Origin: Antedon mediterranea
Lineage: Eukaryota; Echinodermata; Crinoidea; Comatulida; Antedonidae
Assembly (NCBI RefSeq): GCF_964355755.1
Contig: NC_092679.1
Coordinates: 19,086,932-19,150,931 of the forward strand
Direction: 5' to 3'
Length of the DNA: 64,000 nucleotides
The first letter of the stretch is position 1; each line of letters opens with the position of its first letter. Below are positions 13,601 to 24,164 of the stretch, in pieces. The position numbers and the translations under genes were made by a program. A model generated the notes under the pieces. That model saw only the letters and a program-made list of their open reading frames with translations, had not been told where the DNA came from and did no database searches.

Positions 13601-16600
13601 TTATAGGGCTATAATTACGTTATAAACGGCATGGACCGGGATGAGGATACATGGGTTGGGGCTAGTAGGGTCCAGTCGTTTCAGAAAAATACCACTTGAC
13701 CCGGTCCATGCCGTCTAGCTGTCATTTTACTTCATTTTAAAACGTTACTACAATTTAACGTTTTTAAAATAAAAAATGCAATATAAACGCATGATATAAT
13801 AGGGCTATAATTACGTTATAAACGGCATGGACCGGGATGACGATACATGGGTTGGGGCGAGTAGGTTCCAGTCATTTCAGAAAAATACGACTTGCCCCGG
13901 TTCATGCCGTCTAGCTGTCATTTTACGACATTTTGAAACGTTACTACAATTAAAGTTTTTTTAAATAAAAAATGCAATATAACCGAATGACTTATAGGGC
14001 TATAATTACGTTATAAACGGCATGGACCGGGATGACGATACATGGGTTGGGGCAAGTAGGGTCCAGTCAATTCAGAAAAATATTACTTTACCCGGTCCAT
14101 GCCGTCTAGCTATCATTTTACGCCATTTTAAAACGTTACTACAATTTAACGGTTTTTTTTATAAAAAATGCAATATAACCGAATGATTTATAGGGCTATA
14201 ATTACGTTATAAACGGCATGGACCGGGATGAGGATACATGGGTTGGGGCTAGTAGGGTCCAGTCGTTTTAGAAAAATACCACTTGACCCGGTCCATGCCG
14301 TCTAGCTGTCATTTTACTCCATTTTAAAACGTTACTACAATTTAACGTTTTTAAAATAAAAAATGCAATATAAACGCATGATATAATAGGGCTATAATTA
14401 CGTTATAAACGGCATGGACCGGGATGACGATACATGGGTTGGGGCGAGTAGGTTCCAGTCATTTCAGAAAAATACGACTTGCCCCGGTTCATGCCGTCTA
14501 GCTGTCATTTTACGACATTTTGAAATGTTACTACAATTAAAGTTTTTTTAAATAAAAAATGCAATATAACCGAATGACTTATAGGGCTATAATTACGTTA
14601 TAAACGGCATGGACCGGGATGACGATACATGGGTTGGGGCTAGTAGGGTCCAGTAGTTTCAGAAAAATACCACTTGACCCGGTCCATGCCGTCTAGCTGC
14701 CATTTCACGCCATTTTAAAACCTTACTACAATTTAACGTTTTTATAAAAAATGCAATATAACCTGATGAAATATAGGGCTATAATTACGTTATAAACGGC
14801 ATGGACCGGGATGACGGTACATGGGTTGGGGCGAGTAGGGTCCAGTCATTTAAGAAAAATACCTCTTACCCCGGTCCATGCCGTCTAGCTGTCATTTTAC
14901 GCCATTTTAAAACGTTACTACAATTTAAGGTTTTCATAAAAAATGCAATGTAAACATATGATTTATAGGGCTATAATTACGTTATAAACGGCATGGACCG
15001 GGATGACGATACATGGGTTGGGGCAAGTAGGGTCCAGTCAATTCAGAAAAATACCACTTGACCCGGTCCATGCCGTCTAGCTGCCATTTTACGCCATTTT
15101 AAAACGTTACTACAATTTAATTTTTTTATAAAAAATGCAATTTAACCGAATGATTTATAGGGCTATAATTACGTTATAAACGGCATGGACCGGGATAACG
15201 ATACATGGGTTGGAGCTAGTAGGATCCAGTCGTGTCAGAAAAATACCACTTGACCCGGTCCATGCCGTCTAGCGGCCATTTCACGCCATTTTAAAACGTT
15301 ACTACAATTTAACTTTTTTATAAAAAATGCAATATAACCGAATGATTTATAGGGCTATAATTACGTTATAAACGGCATGGACCGGGATAACGATACATGG
15401 GTTGGGGCTAGTAAGGTCCAGTCGTTTCAGAAAAATACCACTTGACCCAGTCCATGCCGTCTAGCGGCCATTTCACGCCATTTTAAAACGTTACTACAAT
15501 TTAACTTTTTTTATAAAAAATGCAATATAACCGGATGATATATAGGGCTATAATTACCTTATAAACGGCATGGACCGGGATGACGATACATGGGTTGGTG
15601 CGAGTAGGGTCCAGTTATTATAGAAAAGTACCACTTGCCCCGGTCCATGCCGTCTAGCTGTCATTTTACGCCATTTTAAAACGTTACTACAATTTAACGT
15701 TTTTAACAATAAAAAATGCACTATAAACGTATGATTTATAGGGCTATAATTACGTTATAAACGGCATGGACCGGGATGATGATGCATGGGTTGGGACGAG
15801 TAGGGTCTAGTCATTTCGGAAAAATACCACTTGCCCCGGTCCATGCCGTCTAGCTGTCATTTTACTCCATTTTAAAACGTTACTACAATTTAAGGTTTTC
15901 ATAAAAAATGCAATGTAAACATATGATTTATAGGGCTATAATTACGTTATAAACGGCATGGACCGGGATGACGATACATGGGTTGGGGCAAGTAGGGTCC
16001 AGTCAATTCAGAAAAATATTACTTTACCCGGTCCATGCCGTCTAGCTATCATTTTACGCCATTTTAAAACGTTACTACAATTTAACGGTTTTTTTTATAA
16101 AAAATGCAATATAACCGAATGATTTATAGGGCTATAATTACGTTATAAACGGCATGGACCGGGATGAGGATACATGGGTTGGGGCTAGTAGGGTCCAGTC
16201 GTTTCAGAAAAATACCACTTGACCCGGTCCATGCCGTCTAGCTGTCATTTTACTCCATTTTAAAACGTTACTACAATTTAACGTTTTTAAAATAAAAAAT
16301 GCAATATAAACGCATGATATAATAGGGCTATAATTACGTTATAAACGGCATGGACCGGGATGACGATACATGGGTTGGGGCGAGTAGGTTCCAGTCATTT
16401 CAGAAAAATACGACTTGCCCCGGTTCATGCCGTCTAGCTGTCATTTTACGACATTTTGAAACGTTACTGCAATTAAAGTTTTTTTAAATAAAAAATGCAA
16501 TATAACCGAATGACTTATAGGGCTATAATTACGTTATAAACGGCATGGACCGGGATGACGATACATGGGTTGGGGCGAGTAGGGTTCAGTCGTTTCAGAA

Positions 16601-19600
16601 AAATACCACTTGACCCGGTCCATGCCGTCTAGCTGCCATTTTACGCCATTTTAAAACGTTACTACAATTTAATTTTTTTATAAAAAATGCAATATAACCG
16701 GATGGTATATAGGGCTATAATTACGTTATAAACGGCATGGACCGGGATGACGATACATGGGATGAGGCGAGTAGGGTCCAGTCATTACAGAAACATACCA
16801 CTTGTCCCGGTCCATACCGTCTAGCTGCCATTTTACGCCATTTTAAAACGTCATTATTATTATTGTAGTAACGTTTTAAAATGGCGTAAAATGACAGCTA
16901 GACGGCATGGACCGAGGCAAGTCATATTTTTCTGAAATGACTACTGGACCATCCGAGCCCCAACCCATGTATCGTCATCCCGGTCCATGCCGTTTATAAC
17001 GTAATTATAGCCCTATAAATCATACGTTTATATTGCATTTTTTAGTTTAAAAATCGTTAAATTGTAGTAACGTTTTAAAATGGCGTAAAATGACAGCTAG
17101 ACGGCATGGACCGGGTCAAGTGGTATTTTTCCGAAATGACTAGACCCTACTCGTCCCAACCCATGCATCGTCATCCCGGTCCATGCCGTTTATAACGTAA
17201 TTATAGCCCTATAAATCATACGTTTATAGTGCATTTTTTATTTTTAAAAACGTTAAATTGTAGTAACGTTTTAAAATGGCGTAAAATGACAGGTAGACGG
17301 CATGGACCGGGGCAAGTGGTACTTTTCTATAATGACTGGACCCTACTCGCACCAACCCATGTATCGTCATCCCGGTACATGCCGTTTATAACATAATTAT
17401 AGCCCTATATATCATCCGGTTATATTGCATTTTTTATAAAAAGGTTAAATTGTAGTAACGTTTTAAAATGGCGTGAAATGGCCGCTAGACGGCATGGACC
17501 GGGTCAAGTGGTATTTTTCTGAAACGACTGGACCCTACTAGCCCCAACCCATGTATCGTTATCCCGGTCCATGCCGTTTATAACGTAATTATAGCCCTAT
17601 AAATCATTCGGTTATATTGCATTTTTTATTTAAAAAAACTTCAATTGTAGTAACGTTTTAAAATGTCGTAAAATGACAGCTAGACGGCATGGACCGGGGC
17701 AAGTCGTACTTTTCTGAAATGACTGGACCATACTAGCCCCAACCCATGTATCGTCATCCCGGTCCATGCCGTTTATAACGTAATTATAGCCCTATTATAT
17801 CATGCGTTTATATTGCACTTTTTATTTTAAAAACGTTAAATTGTAGTAACGTTTTTAAAATGGCGTAAAATGACAGCTAGACGGCATGGACCGGGGCAAG
17901 TGGTATTTTTCTAAAACGAATGGACCATACTAGCCCCAACCCATGTATCGTCATCCCGGTCCATGCCGTTTATAACGTAATTATAGCCCTATAAATCATT
18001 CGGTTATATTGCATTTTTTATAAAAAAAAATGTTAAATTGTAGTAACGTTTTAAAATGGCGTAAAATGGCAGCTAGACGGCATGGACCGGGTCAAGTGGT
18101 ATTTTTCTGACACCACTGGACCCTACTAGCCCCAACCCATGTATCGTCATCCCGGTCCATGCCGTTTATAACGTAATTATAGCCCTATAAATCATTCGGT
18201 TATATTGCATTTTTTATTTAAAAAAACTTAAATTGTAGTAACGTTTTAAAATGTCGTAAAATGACAGCTAGACGGCATGGACCGGGGCAAGTCGTATTTT
18301 TCTGAAATGACTGGACCCTACTCGCCCCAACCCATTTATCGTCATCCTGGTCCATGCCGTTTATAACGTAATTATAGCCCTATTATAACATGCGTTTATA
18401 TTGCATTTTTTATTTTAAAAACGTTAAATTGTAGTAACGTTTTAAAATGGAGTAAAATGACAGCTAGACGGCATGGACCGGGGCAAGTGGTATTTTTCCA
18501 AAATGACTAGACCCTACTCGTCCCAACCCATGTATCGTCATCCCGGTCCATGCCGTTTATAACGTAATTATAGCCCTATAAATCATACGTTTATAGTGCA
18601 TTTTTTATAAAAAAAAACGTTAAATTGTAGTAACGTTTTAAAATGGCGTAACATGATAGCTAGACGGCATGGACCGGGGCAAGTGGTATTTTTCTGAATT
18701 GACTGGACCCTACTTGCTCCAACCCATGTATCGTCATCCCGGTCCATGCCGTTTATAACGTAATTATAGCCCTATAAATCATACGTTTACATTGCATTTT
18801 TTATGAAAACCTTAAATTGTAGTAACATTTTAAAATGGCGTAAAATGACAGCTAGACGGCATGGACCGGGGTAAGAGGTATTTTTCTGAAATAACTGGAC
18901 CCTAATCGCCCCAACCCATGTATCGTCATCCCGGTCCATGGCGTTTATAACGTAATTATAGCCCTATATTTCATCCGGTTATATTGCAATTTTTATAAAA
19001 ACGTGAAATTGTAGTAAGGTTTTAAAATGGCGTCAAATGGCAGCTAGACGGCATGGACCGGGTCAAGTGGTATTTTTTTAAAACTACGGGACCCTACTAG
19101 CCCCAACCCATGTATCGTCATCCCGGTCCATGCCGTTTATAACGTAATTATAGCCCTATAAATCATTCGGTTATATTGCATTTTTTATTTAAAAAAACGT
19201 TAAATTGTAGTAACGTTTTAAAATGGCGTAAAATGACAGCTAGACGGCATGGACCGAGGCAAGTGGTATTTTTCTGAAACGACAGGACCCTACTAGCCCC
19301 AACCCATGTATCGTCATCCCGGTCCATGCCGTTTATAACGTAATTATAGCCCTATAAATCATACGGTTATATTGCATTTTTTATAAAAAAAACTTAAATT
19401 GTGGTAACGTTTTAAAATGGCGTAAAATGGCAGCTAGACGGCATGGACCGGGGCAAGTGGTATTTTTCTGAATTGACTGGACCCTACTTGCCCCAATCCA
19501 TGTATCGTCATCCCGATCCATGCCGTTTATCACATAATTATAGCCCTATAAATCATCCGGTTATATTGCATTTTTTATTTTAAAAAACGTTAAATTGTAG

Positions 19601-22600
19601 TAAGGTTTTAAAATGGCGTAAAATGACAGCTAGACGGCATGGACCGGGGCAAGTGGTTTTTTTCTGAAACCACTGGACCCTACTAGCCCGAACCCATGTA
19701 TCGTCATCCCGGTCCATGCCGTTTATAACGAAGTTATAGCCCTATAAATCATAGCCCTAATTAATCTAAGCCGTAAGTATAAAATTATTTAATTAAAATA
19801 TTACACATATTGCGCCCCATACATGTGAATGTGAATGTCGAATAAGGATCCAACTTCACAAAAAAAATTGAATATCGAATAAGGAATAAGTAACCAACTT
19901 CACGCCGGTTTGCAGAAGGCCTATATGATATGACTAAAATTGATTGTAATTTAATACTCGTCTTCCATACAATCCCTTGCTAAACTAAACGTTAACCAAA
20001 GGCCGATCGTGTTATAGGCCTACTTCCTAATCATGTGGCCGTATTCACCATTCACATCGGGGCTAAGAGAAACACCCTTAAAATTGAATCTATCTCAGTG
20101 AATACAATTTAAGGGAAATATTAAAATATTTATTGAGTTAAAGTTAAATTATACTTAATATTGGTGTGATTGATGAATACGGCCACTGGACCGTCCGATT
20201 AACATTAGAAACACATGCAATTCCTACATAATTTTTTAGGAATCGGTTTGCTGATGCTTAGGAGGTACTCATCTGGTGGGAAATGTTACAGTGATGCAAC
20301 ATTAAATAGTAAGGTGGTGATAGTGACAGGAGCGAATACAGGCATAGGCAAGGAGACGGCTTTAGATCTAGCCAGACGAGGTAAGACGCGTAATATGATA
20401 GTGAACTTAGGCCTAAAGCAAAAAATAGTAAAATTGGCTGCCAGCCGAGTTGAATAACCGTTTAGACCTATTTTGTTATGAATATGAAAACATTTTTTTT
20501 TTTGTCTGCAGAAGTGATTAACTCTATTAAAATACAAAATTACCTATCAATAACGTTTTTGAATGAATACATTTTCAACGGCAAAAATAAATACACTACA
20601 TTGTCCGGGTGATTTCATGCGGACGACACAGCAAATATACGAATTTCAAAGCATCAATTATAATATTCCCAGGTCATTTTAAGTGAACAAAAACGAACCA
20701 ACGGCATAGGCCTATGTACCACCGGTATCGAATTATCATACTTACGGGGCGCCGGTCAGGACACCAGTAAAACATTTAGAAAAGAAGCAAGTAGTGTAAA
20801 ATAATTACTGTTCATTGTACGGTATCTGTCGCACGCTTTTAAGCCTTTCAATGTTCTTGTTTTCTTTAGTCCGGTAATAGATCGTTATCCTGTACTGTCA
20901 ATCCAATGATTTAATGTCTTTATATTATTTCTAGGAGCAAAAGTAATTCTAGCTTGTCGCAATTTGGAAAAGGGTGAAGATGCAGCGGAGGAGATAAGAA
21001 GGAAAACTGGTAGTCGCAATGTCGTGGTGAAGACGTTGGACCTAGCTTCACTAGCATCTATACGGGCATTTGCTGATTCGATAATTAAGAGTGAACCACA
21101 CCTGGATATTCTTATTAACAACGCAGGTTTGTACTGGTCAGCATACTTCACCCTACATTTAAACGGACCATCAAAGGTGGCATAAAATATTTATACAGGA
21201 TTACACAATCAAGTAAAAGAAAACCTGTTTAGCATTTGGTGTCTCGAATACAAAAAAAATCAGAAAATACTAACCTACATGCTTTGCATTTGCGACGACG
21301 GGCGACCTAAAAAAGTTATGTTAATTCATTATGCGCATGCGGCGGGTAAATGCTCCCCCACCTCGACATATTTTTGGTTGTTGACACATTGACAATGACA
21401 TAGCCTAAATTTGTTCTTCGTCGCAAAATCTGAAATCCTCTACGCCACAAATTGAATAAGTTTAGATAATAAAATGTTCATGGAAACGTAATTTCGAGGG
21501 ATCTTTAAACTGTATATTTATTGCGAAACAGCTCTACCCTATCGACACTCAACATGGTTATTACTATTTAGTATTATGCACACATTTTATTTTCAGGGTT
21601 ATTTTATTTCTATTCTGATAGTCGCCGAGAAACATCAGATGGCTTCGAACAAGTTTTTGGTACAAATCACCTTGGACCATTCTTGCTAACAAACCTTTTA
21701 CTGGACTTGCTGAAGAAGTCGGCACCAAGCCGAATTGTCAATGTTTCCTCTTCGGGTCACGCTGAGGCTAACATTAACTTTGATGACATTAACTCTACGG
21801 AATCTTTTGAACCTGTAGCTGCTTATTGCCGAAGTAAACTAGCAAATATTCTCTTTACAAAGGAACTTGCAGAAAGATTAAAAGGTAATTCACATGTTAT
21901 TATTAGTCTGATCTTAAGTTCGATTCATCTAGGATGCATTTCATTTTGTCCAAAGGGTTAATTTTACGCTTGGTTGAATGTCGTATGCGCATACACGCAG
22001 CCGGTTCTCTCGGTCTGTATATCTAAATTTGTTCAGTTTCATAAACGCAAAAAATATTTCATGAAACGCGGAAGATGTCATGAAACAGTTCATAACCAGC
22101 AGACCAATACATACATAAAAAGTGCTCATCAAACTTAAATCGTTTTAACTTATTCATTTACAGGAACAGGCGTAACTTGCTACTCGCTTCATCCAGGCTT
22201 CGTAGCAACAGACGTCTTCCGTAGCATGCCACTGTTGCTTAAGCCATTGCTCAATGTGATTCTGCTTCTAATCTCCAAGAATTGTAAAGACGGTGCGCAG
22301 ACCACAATACACTGTGCTGTTGAAGAGAGTCTAGCAAATGAGTCTGGATATTACTACTGGTAGGTTGGTTGTTCACATAACCCGTGACGTTATAGAAACG
22401 TATCCATTGTGATCTTGCAAAATTAGTAAATCTATCCAAATAAATAAACTTCAAATCTATGTCCATGTTACGTACTATATTCACTACTATTCAAAGGAGG
22501 TTGTGTGTGCTACTTCACCGTACAACGTTAAGAGTGAAGATAGTTTCTGTCCATTCGGTCGTGAGGAACATGCCATGATCAAGGCGCGAGTAAGGCTCAC

Positions 22601-23042
22601 TTAGACAGACGAGGGCCAATCGTCGGGAGAAAATAAACATCCCGCGACGACAACGCCCGACGGTATCGCAAGACGACTCGTCACGTCGGGTATTAACTCA
22701 AACAACACCGACGAGTCAAGACGTTTCGTCGGGCCTCGTCGTACGATGCTGTCTCAGGTGGCCTATGGCATCTGCTTATACAAGCGGAATAATAATTTGA
22801 GTCTCCTTGGTGTTGTGCTGACTTCTTTGACTCTCGCATGTTTTTACGATAGGCCTATACTTCACTTTACATTTAAATACGTTTTTATTAAAATATTAAG
22901 GTAATTTCATATTGTGAATTTCGTTTTGTTTAGTGATTGTAAACAGAAGAAACCATCCAAGGCAGCGCAGGATATGGTTGCCGCCAAGAAACTATGGAAA
23001 GTCAGTGCTGAGATGGTTAAATTAGATATTAAACAAGATTAA
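7607..23042 (+). CDS. RDH13-type short-chain dehydrogenase (copy A)
   Basis: Classical SDR of the retinol dehydrogenase 11-14 type, which reduces or oxidises retinoids or other carbonyls with NADP(H) at a membrane. Six exons: 7607-7673, 20240-20380, 20935-21126, 21597-21884, 22164-22359 and 22934-23042 (TAA), giving 330 aa. Human RDH13 is 331 aa. An N-terminal hydrophobic anchor lies near residues 13-32. The cofactor motif TGANTGIG is at 52-59, NNAG at 131-134, a catalytic Ser in NVSSS near 184-186, and Tyr210 and Lys214 in YCRSK. All phases agree with copy B at 24165. Exon 1 is recognised by likeness to copy B exon 1 (FLKTNYIP versus LLKTNYVP). The odd feature is intron 1. It is 12,566 bp because a foldback transposon fills it, against 358 bp in copy B. 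The exact substrate is not known. Confidence 0.88.
7803..7811 (+). repeat. Left target-site duplication of the foldback element
   Basis: TTGCAGAAG directly precedes the element end ACCGGCGTGAAG. The same nine bases follow the other end at 19910-19918. Confidence 0.9.
7812..7975 (+). repeat. Left outer inverted terminal module
   Basis: Non-satellite terminal sequence whose reverse complement is at about 19746-19909. It contains two related blocks starting GTGAAGTTGG (7819 and about 7862), each followed by a CTTATTCGAYATTCA-like stretch. These look like repeated subterminal sites of the kind a transposase might bind. Confidence 0.85.
7976..16851 (+). repeat. Satellite array, forward arm, about 45 monomers of 192-200 bp
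   Basis: Each monomer begins around TTATAGGGCTATAATTACG, passes ATAAACGGCATGGACCGGG, then a central CATGGGTTGGGGC, then CCCGGTCCATGCCGTCTAG and an A/T-rich tail with a ACGTTACTACAATTTAACGT dyad. The spacing between successive monomers measured at 8191-9360 is 192-200 bp. Each monomer thus has its own internal inverted repeat. The array has no coding capacity. Confidence 0.95.
9840..16575 (+). repeat. Higher-order repeat of exactly 2,524 bp (13 monomers), 2.7 copies
   Basis: Marker variants recur at a fixed distance: AATTTAACCGAATG at 10091, 12615 and 15139; GTATGATTTATAGGG with the GATGATGATGCATGG variant at 10681, 13205 and 15729. Similarity starts near 9840 and stops near 16575. The copies are nearly identical, unlike neighbouring monomers. 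A smaller 587-bp (three-monomer) step is nested inside, for example AAACGCATGATATAATAGGG at 11261 and 11848. Confidence 0.9.
16852..16870. other. Centre of the foldback element
   Basis: The forward arm ends CCATTTTAAAACGT. After a CATTATTATTATT spacer and TGTAGTA the sequence continues as the reverse complement, ACGTTTTAAAATGG. This is where monomer orientation flips. The arms are unequal: about 9.0 kb on the left and about 3.05 kb on the right. Confidence 0.9.
16862..19745 (-). repeat. Satellite array, reverse arm, about 15 monomers
   Basis: Same monomer as the left arm but reverse-complemented (ACGGCATGGACCGG... CCCGGTCCATGCCGTTTATAACG). The 2,524-bp higher-order pattern is not seen here. 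The outermost monomer carries GCCCGAACCC (near 19687) in place of GCCCCAACCC. This mirrors the GGGTTCGGGC variant found only in the first monomer of the left arm (near 8029). Confidence 0.93.
19746..19909 (-). repeat. Right outer inverted terminal module
   Basis: Reverse complement of 7812-7975 with about three substitutions over about 165 bp. It ends ACTTCACGCCGGT. Confidence 0.88.
19910..19918 (+). repeat. Right target-site duplication of the foldback element
   Basis: TTGCAGAAG, identical to 7803-7811, followed by GCCTATATG. Removing the element plus one copy leaves an intron of about 459 bp, close to the paralog's 358 bp. Confidence 0.9.
22595..22755. repeat. Dispersed CGTCGGGAG-rich element in RDH copy A intron 5
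   Basis: A GC-richer island of repeated GTCGGG/ACGACGA motifs. GTCGGGAGAAAATAAACATC followed by CCGCGACGAC matches, in reverse orientation, a stretch at about 42690-42765. It is a non-coding mobile-element remnant. Confidence 0.5.
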
Positions 23043-23064
23043 ATTTGGGAAATTTCCCGTGTTA

Positions 23065-23542
23065 CAGTACAACATATAGATATTACTGTTGTTGAATATT
23101 TGGTATAGAAGGCAAGCAAGAAAGGGTATACGAGAACATAATAACATGTGTACGGAACATGTCTTTTCAATCAACTGCGTGGTTTGAATGCCTTTACGGC
23201 ACAATATTTGTAGAATGATGCTTTATAGTATAATACTTTAATAGAGTACTGTTTTGCTCCCCATACCATTTAAAATGAGTATAATATAATTTGTAAATTT
23301 ATTCAGTACAACATATAGATATTACCGTTGTTGAATATTTGGTATAGAAGGCAAGCAAGAAAGGGTATACGAGAACATAATAACATGTGTACGGAACATG
23401 TCTTTTCAATCAACTGCGTGGTTTGAATGCCTTTACGGCACAATATTTGTAGAATGATGCTTTATAGTATAATACTTTAATAGAGTACTGTTTTGCTCCC
23501 CATACCATTTAAAATGAGTATAATATAATTTGTAAATTTATT
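23065..23542 (+). repeat. 239-bp tandem duplication in the 3' UTR of RDH copy A
   Basis: Two near-identical 239-bp units, each starting CAGTACAACATATAGATATT and separated by exactly 239 bp. I saw one T/C difference early in the unit. The first unit starts 22 bases after the stop codon. From 23543 to 24164 I see no gene. Confidence 0.92.
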
Positions 23543-24164
23543 CAGTACACTGTTTTAACTTGTGTACATAAATAATACATAATGTATAGTTAGGGTAGCC
23601 CCATTTTTATATGAATATTAACTTTTAAAATTACTTTTAAAGAAAGTATTATATATTTGCAATAACTTAAATTATGGTATATCCACCCGTGAATAGTGGT
23701 CTCAACAAAACTTCACTGATGATGGTAATTTAGTGCATTTTCTATTTAGCCTATTCATAATTATATTATAGTTTAGGATAGGTCTCTAATAAAATAATAT
23801 CACACATTATACAATATATAGATTGTACGTAAAACTGAATGAACTGAAATAAAATGAAATAACGTATTGCGAAATGGAAAGTCTCGCACTTTCAAGAGCA
23901 GTATGCCTCACAGAAGACACACTCTATTATTTCAATAAAATATATTCTACTGAATTTGACCTAACGTTGCTTTGAACTTTGTTCTAAAAGAACGCAAACA
24001 TGACTATAAGTAAAGTAAACAGATAAGATATTGGTATAAGTGATGCGACTTGCAACCGAAAGCGGCAGTGTTGAAGTCCGATTCTACTAGAGCTGACGTA
24101 GGCCTAGATATTGATTACCTATTTGGGGACATTTTTTTTTATCACAACTGTAGATTTTTAAAAT

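Larger units (their letters stand above)
7812..19909. mobile_element. 12,098-bp foldback transposon in intron 1 of RDH copy A
   Basis: The whole stretch is bounded by inverted ends (ACCGGCGTGAAGTTGG... and ...CCAACTTCACGCCGGT) and a perfect 9-bp duplication, TTGCAGAAG. The outer unique arms of about 165 bp differ at only about three positions. Inside them, arrays of about 195-bp monomers run forward from about 7976 to 16851 and in reverse from about 16862 to 19745, meeting at a short (ATT)n spacer. No transposase or other credible coding frame is present, so it must be mobilised in trans. The architecture (long inverted arms made of tandem repeats, 9-bp duplication) is that of foldback elements such as Drosophila FB and sea urchin TU. 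Mutator-like transposases also make 9-bp duplications. The superfamily is therefore open. Confidence 0.93.

Noticed and set aside
7976-19745. CRISPR-like array of regular repeats
   Set aside because: Units are about 195 bp and similar throughout, with no unique spacers, in a eukaryotic intron; it is satellite DNA inside a transposon.
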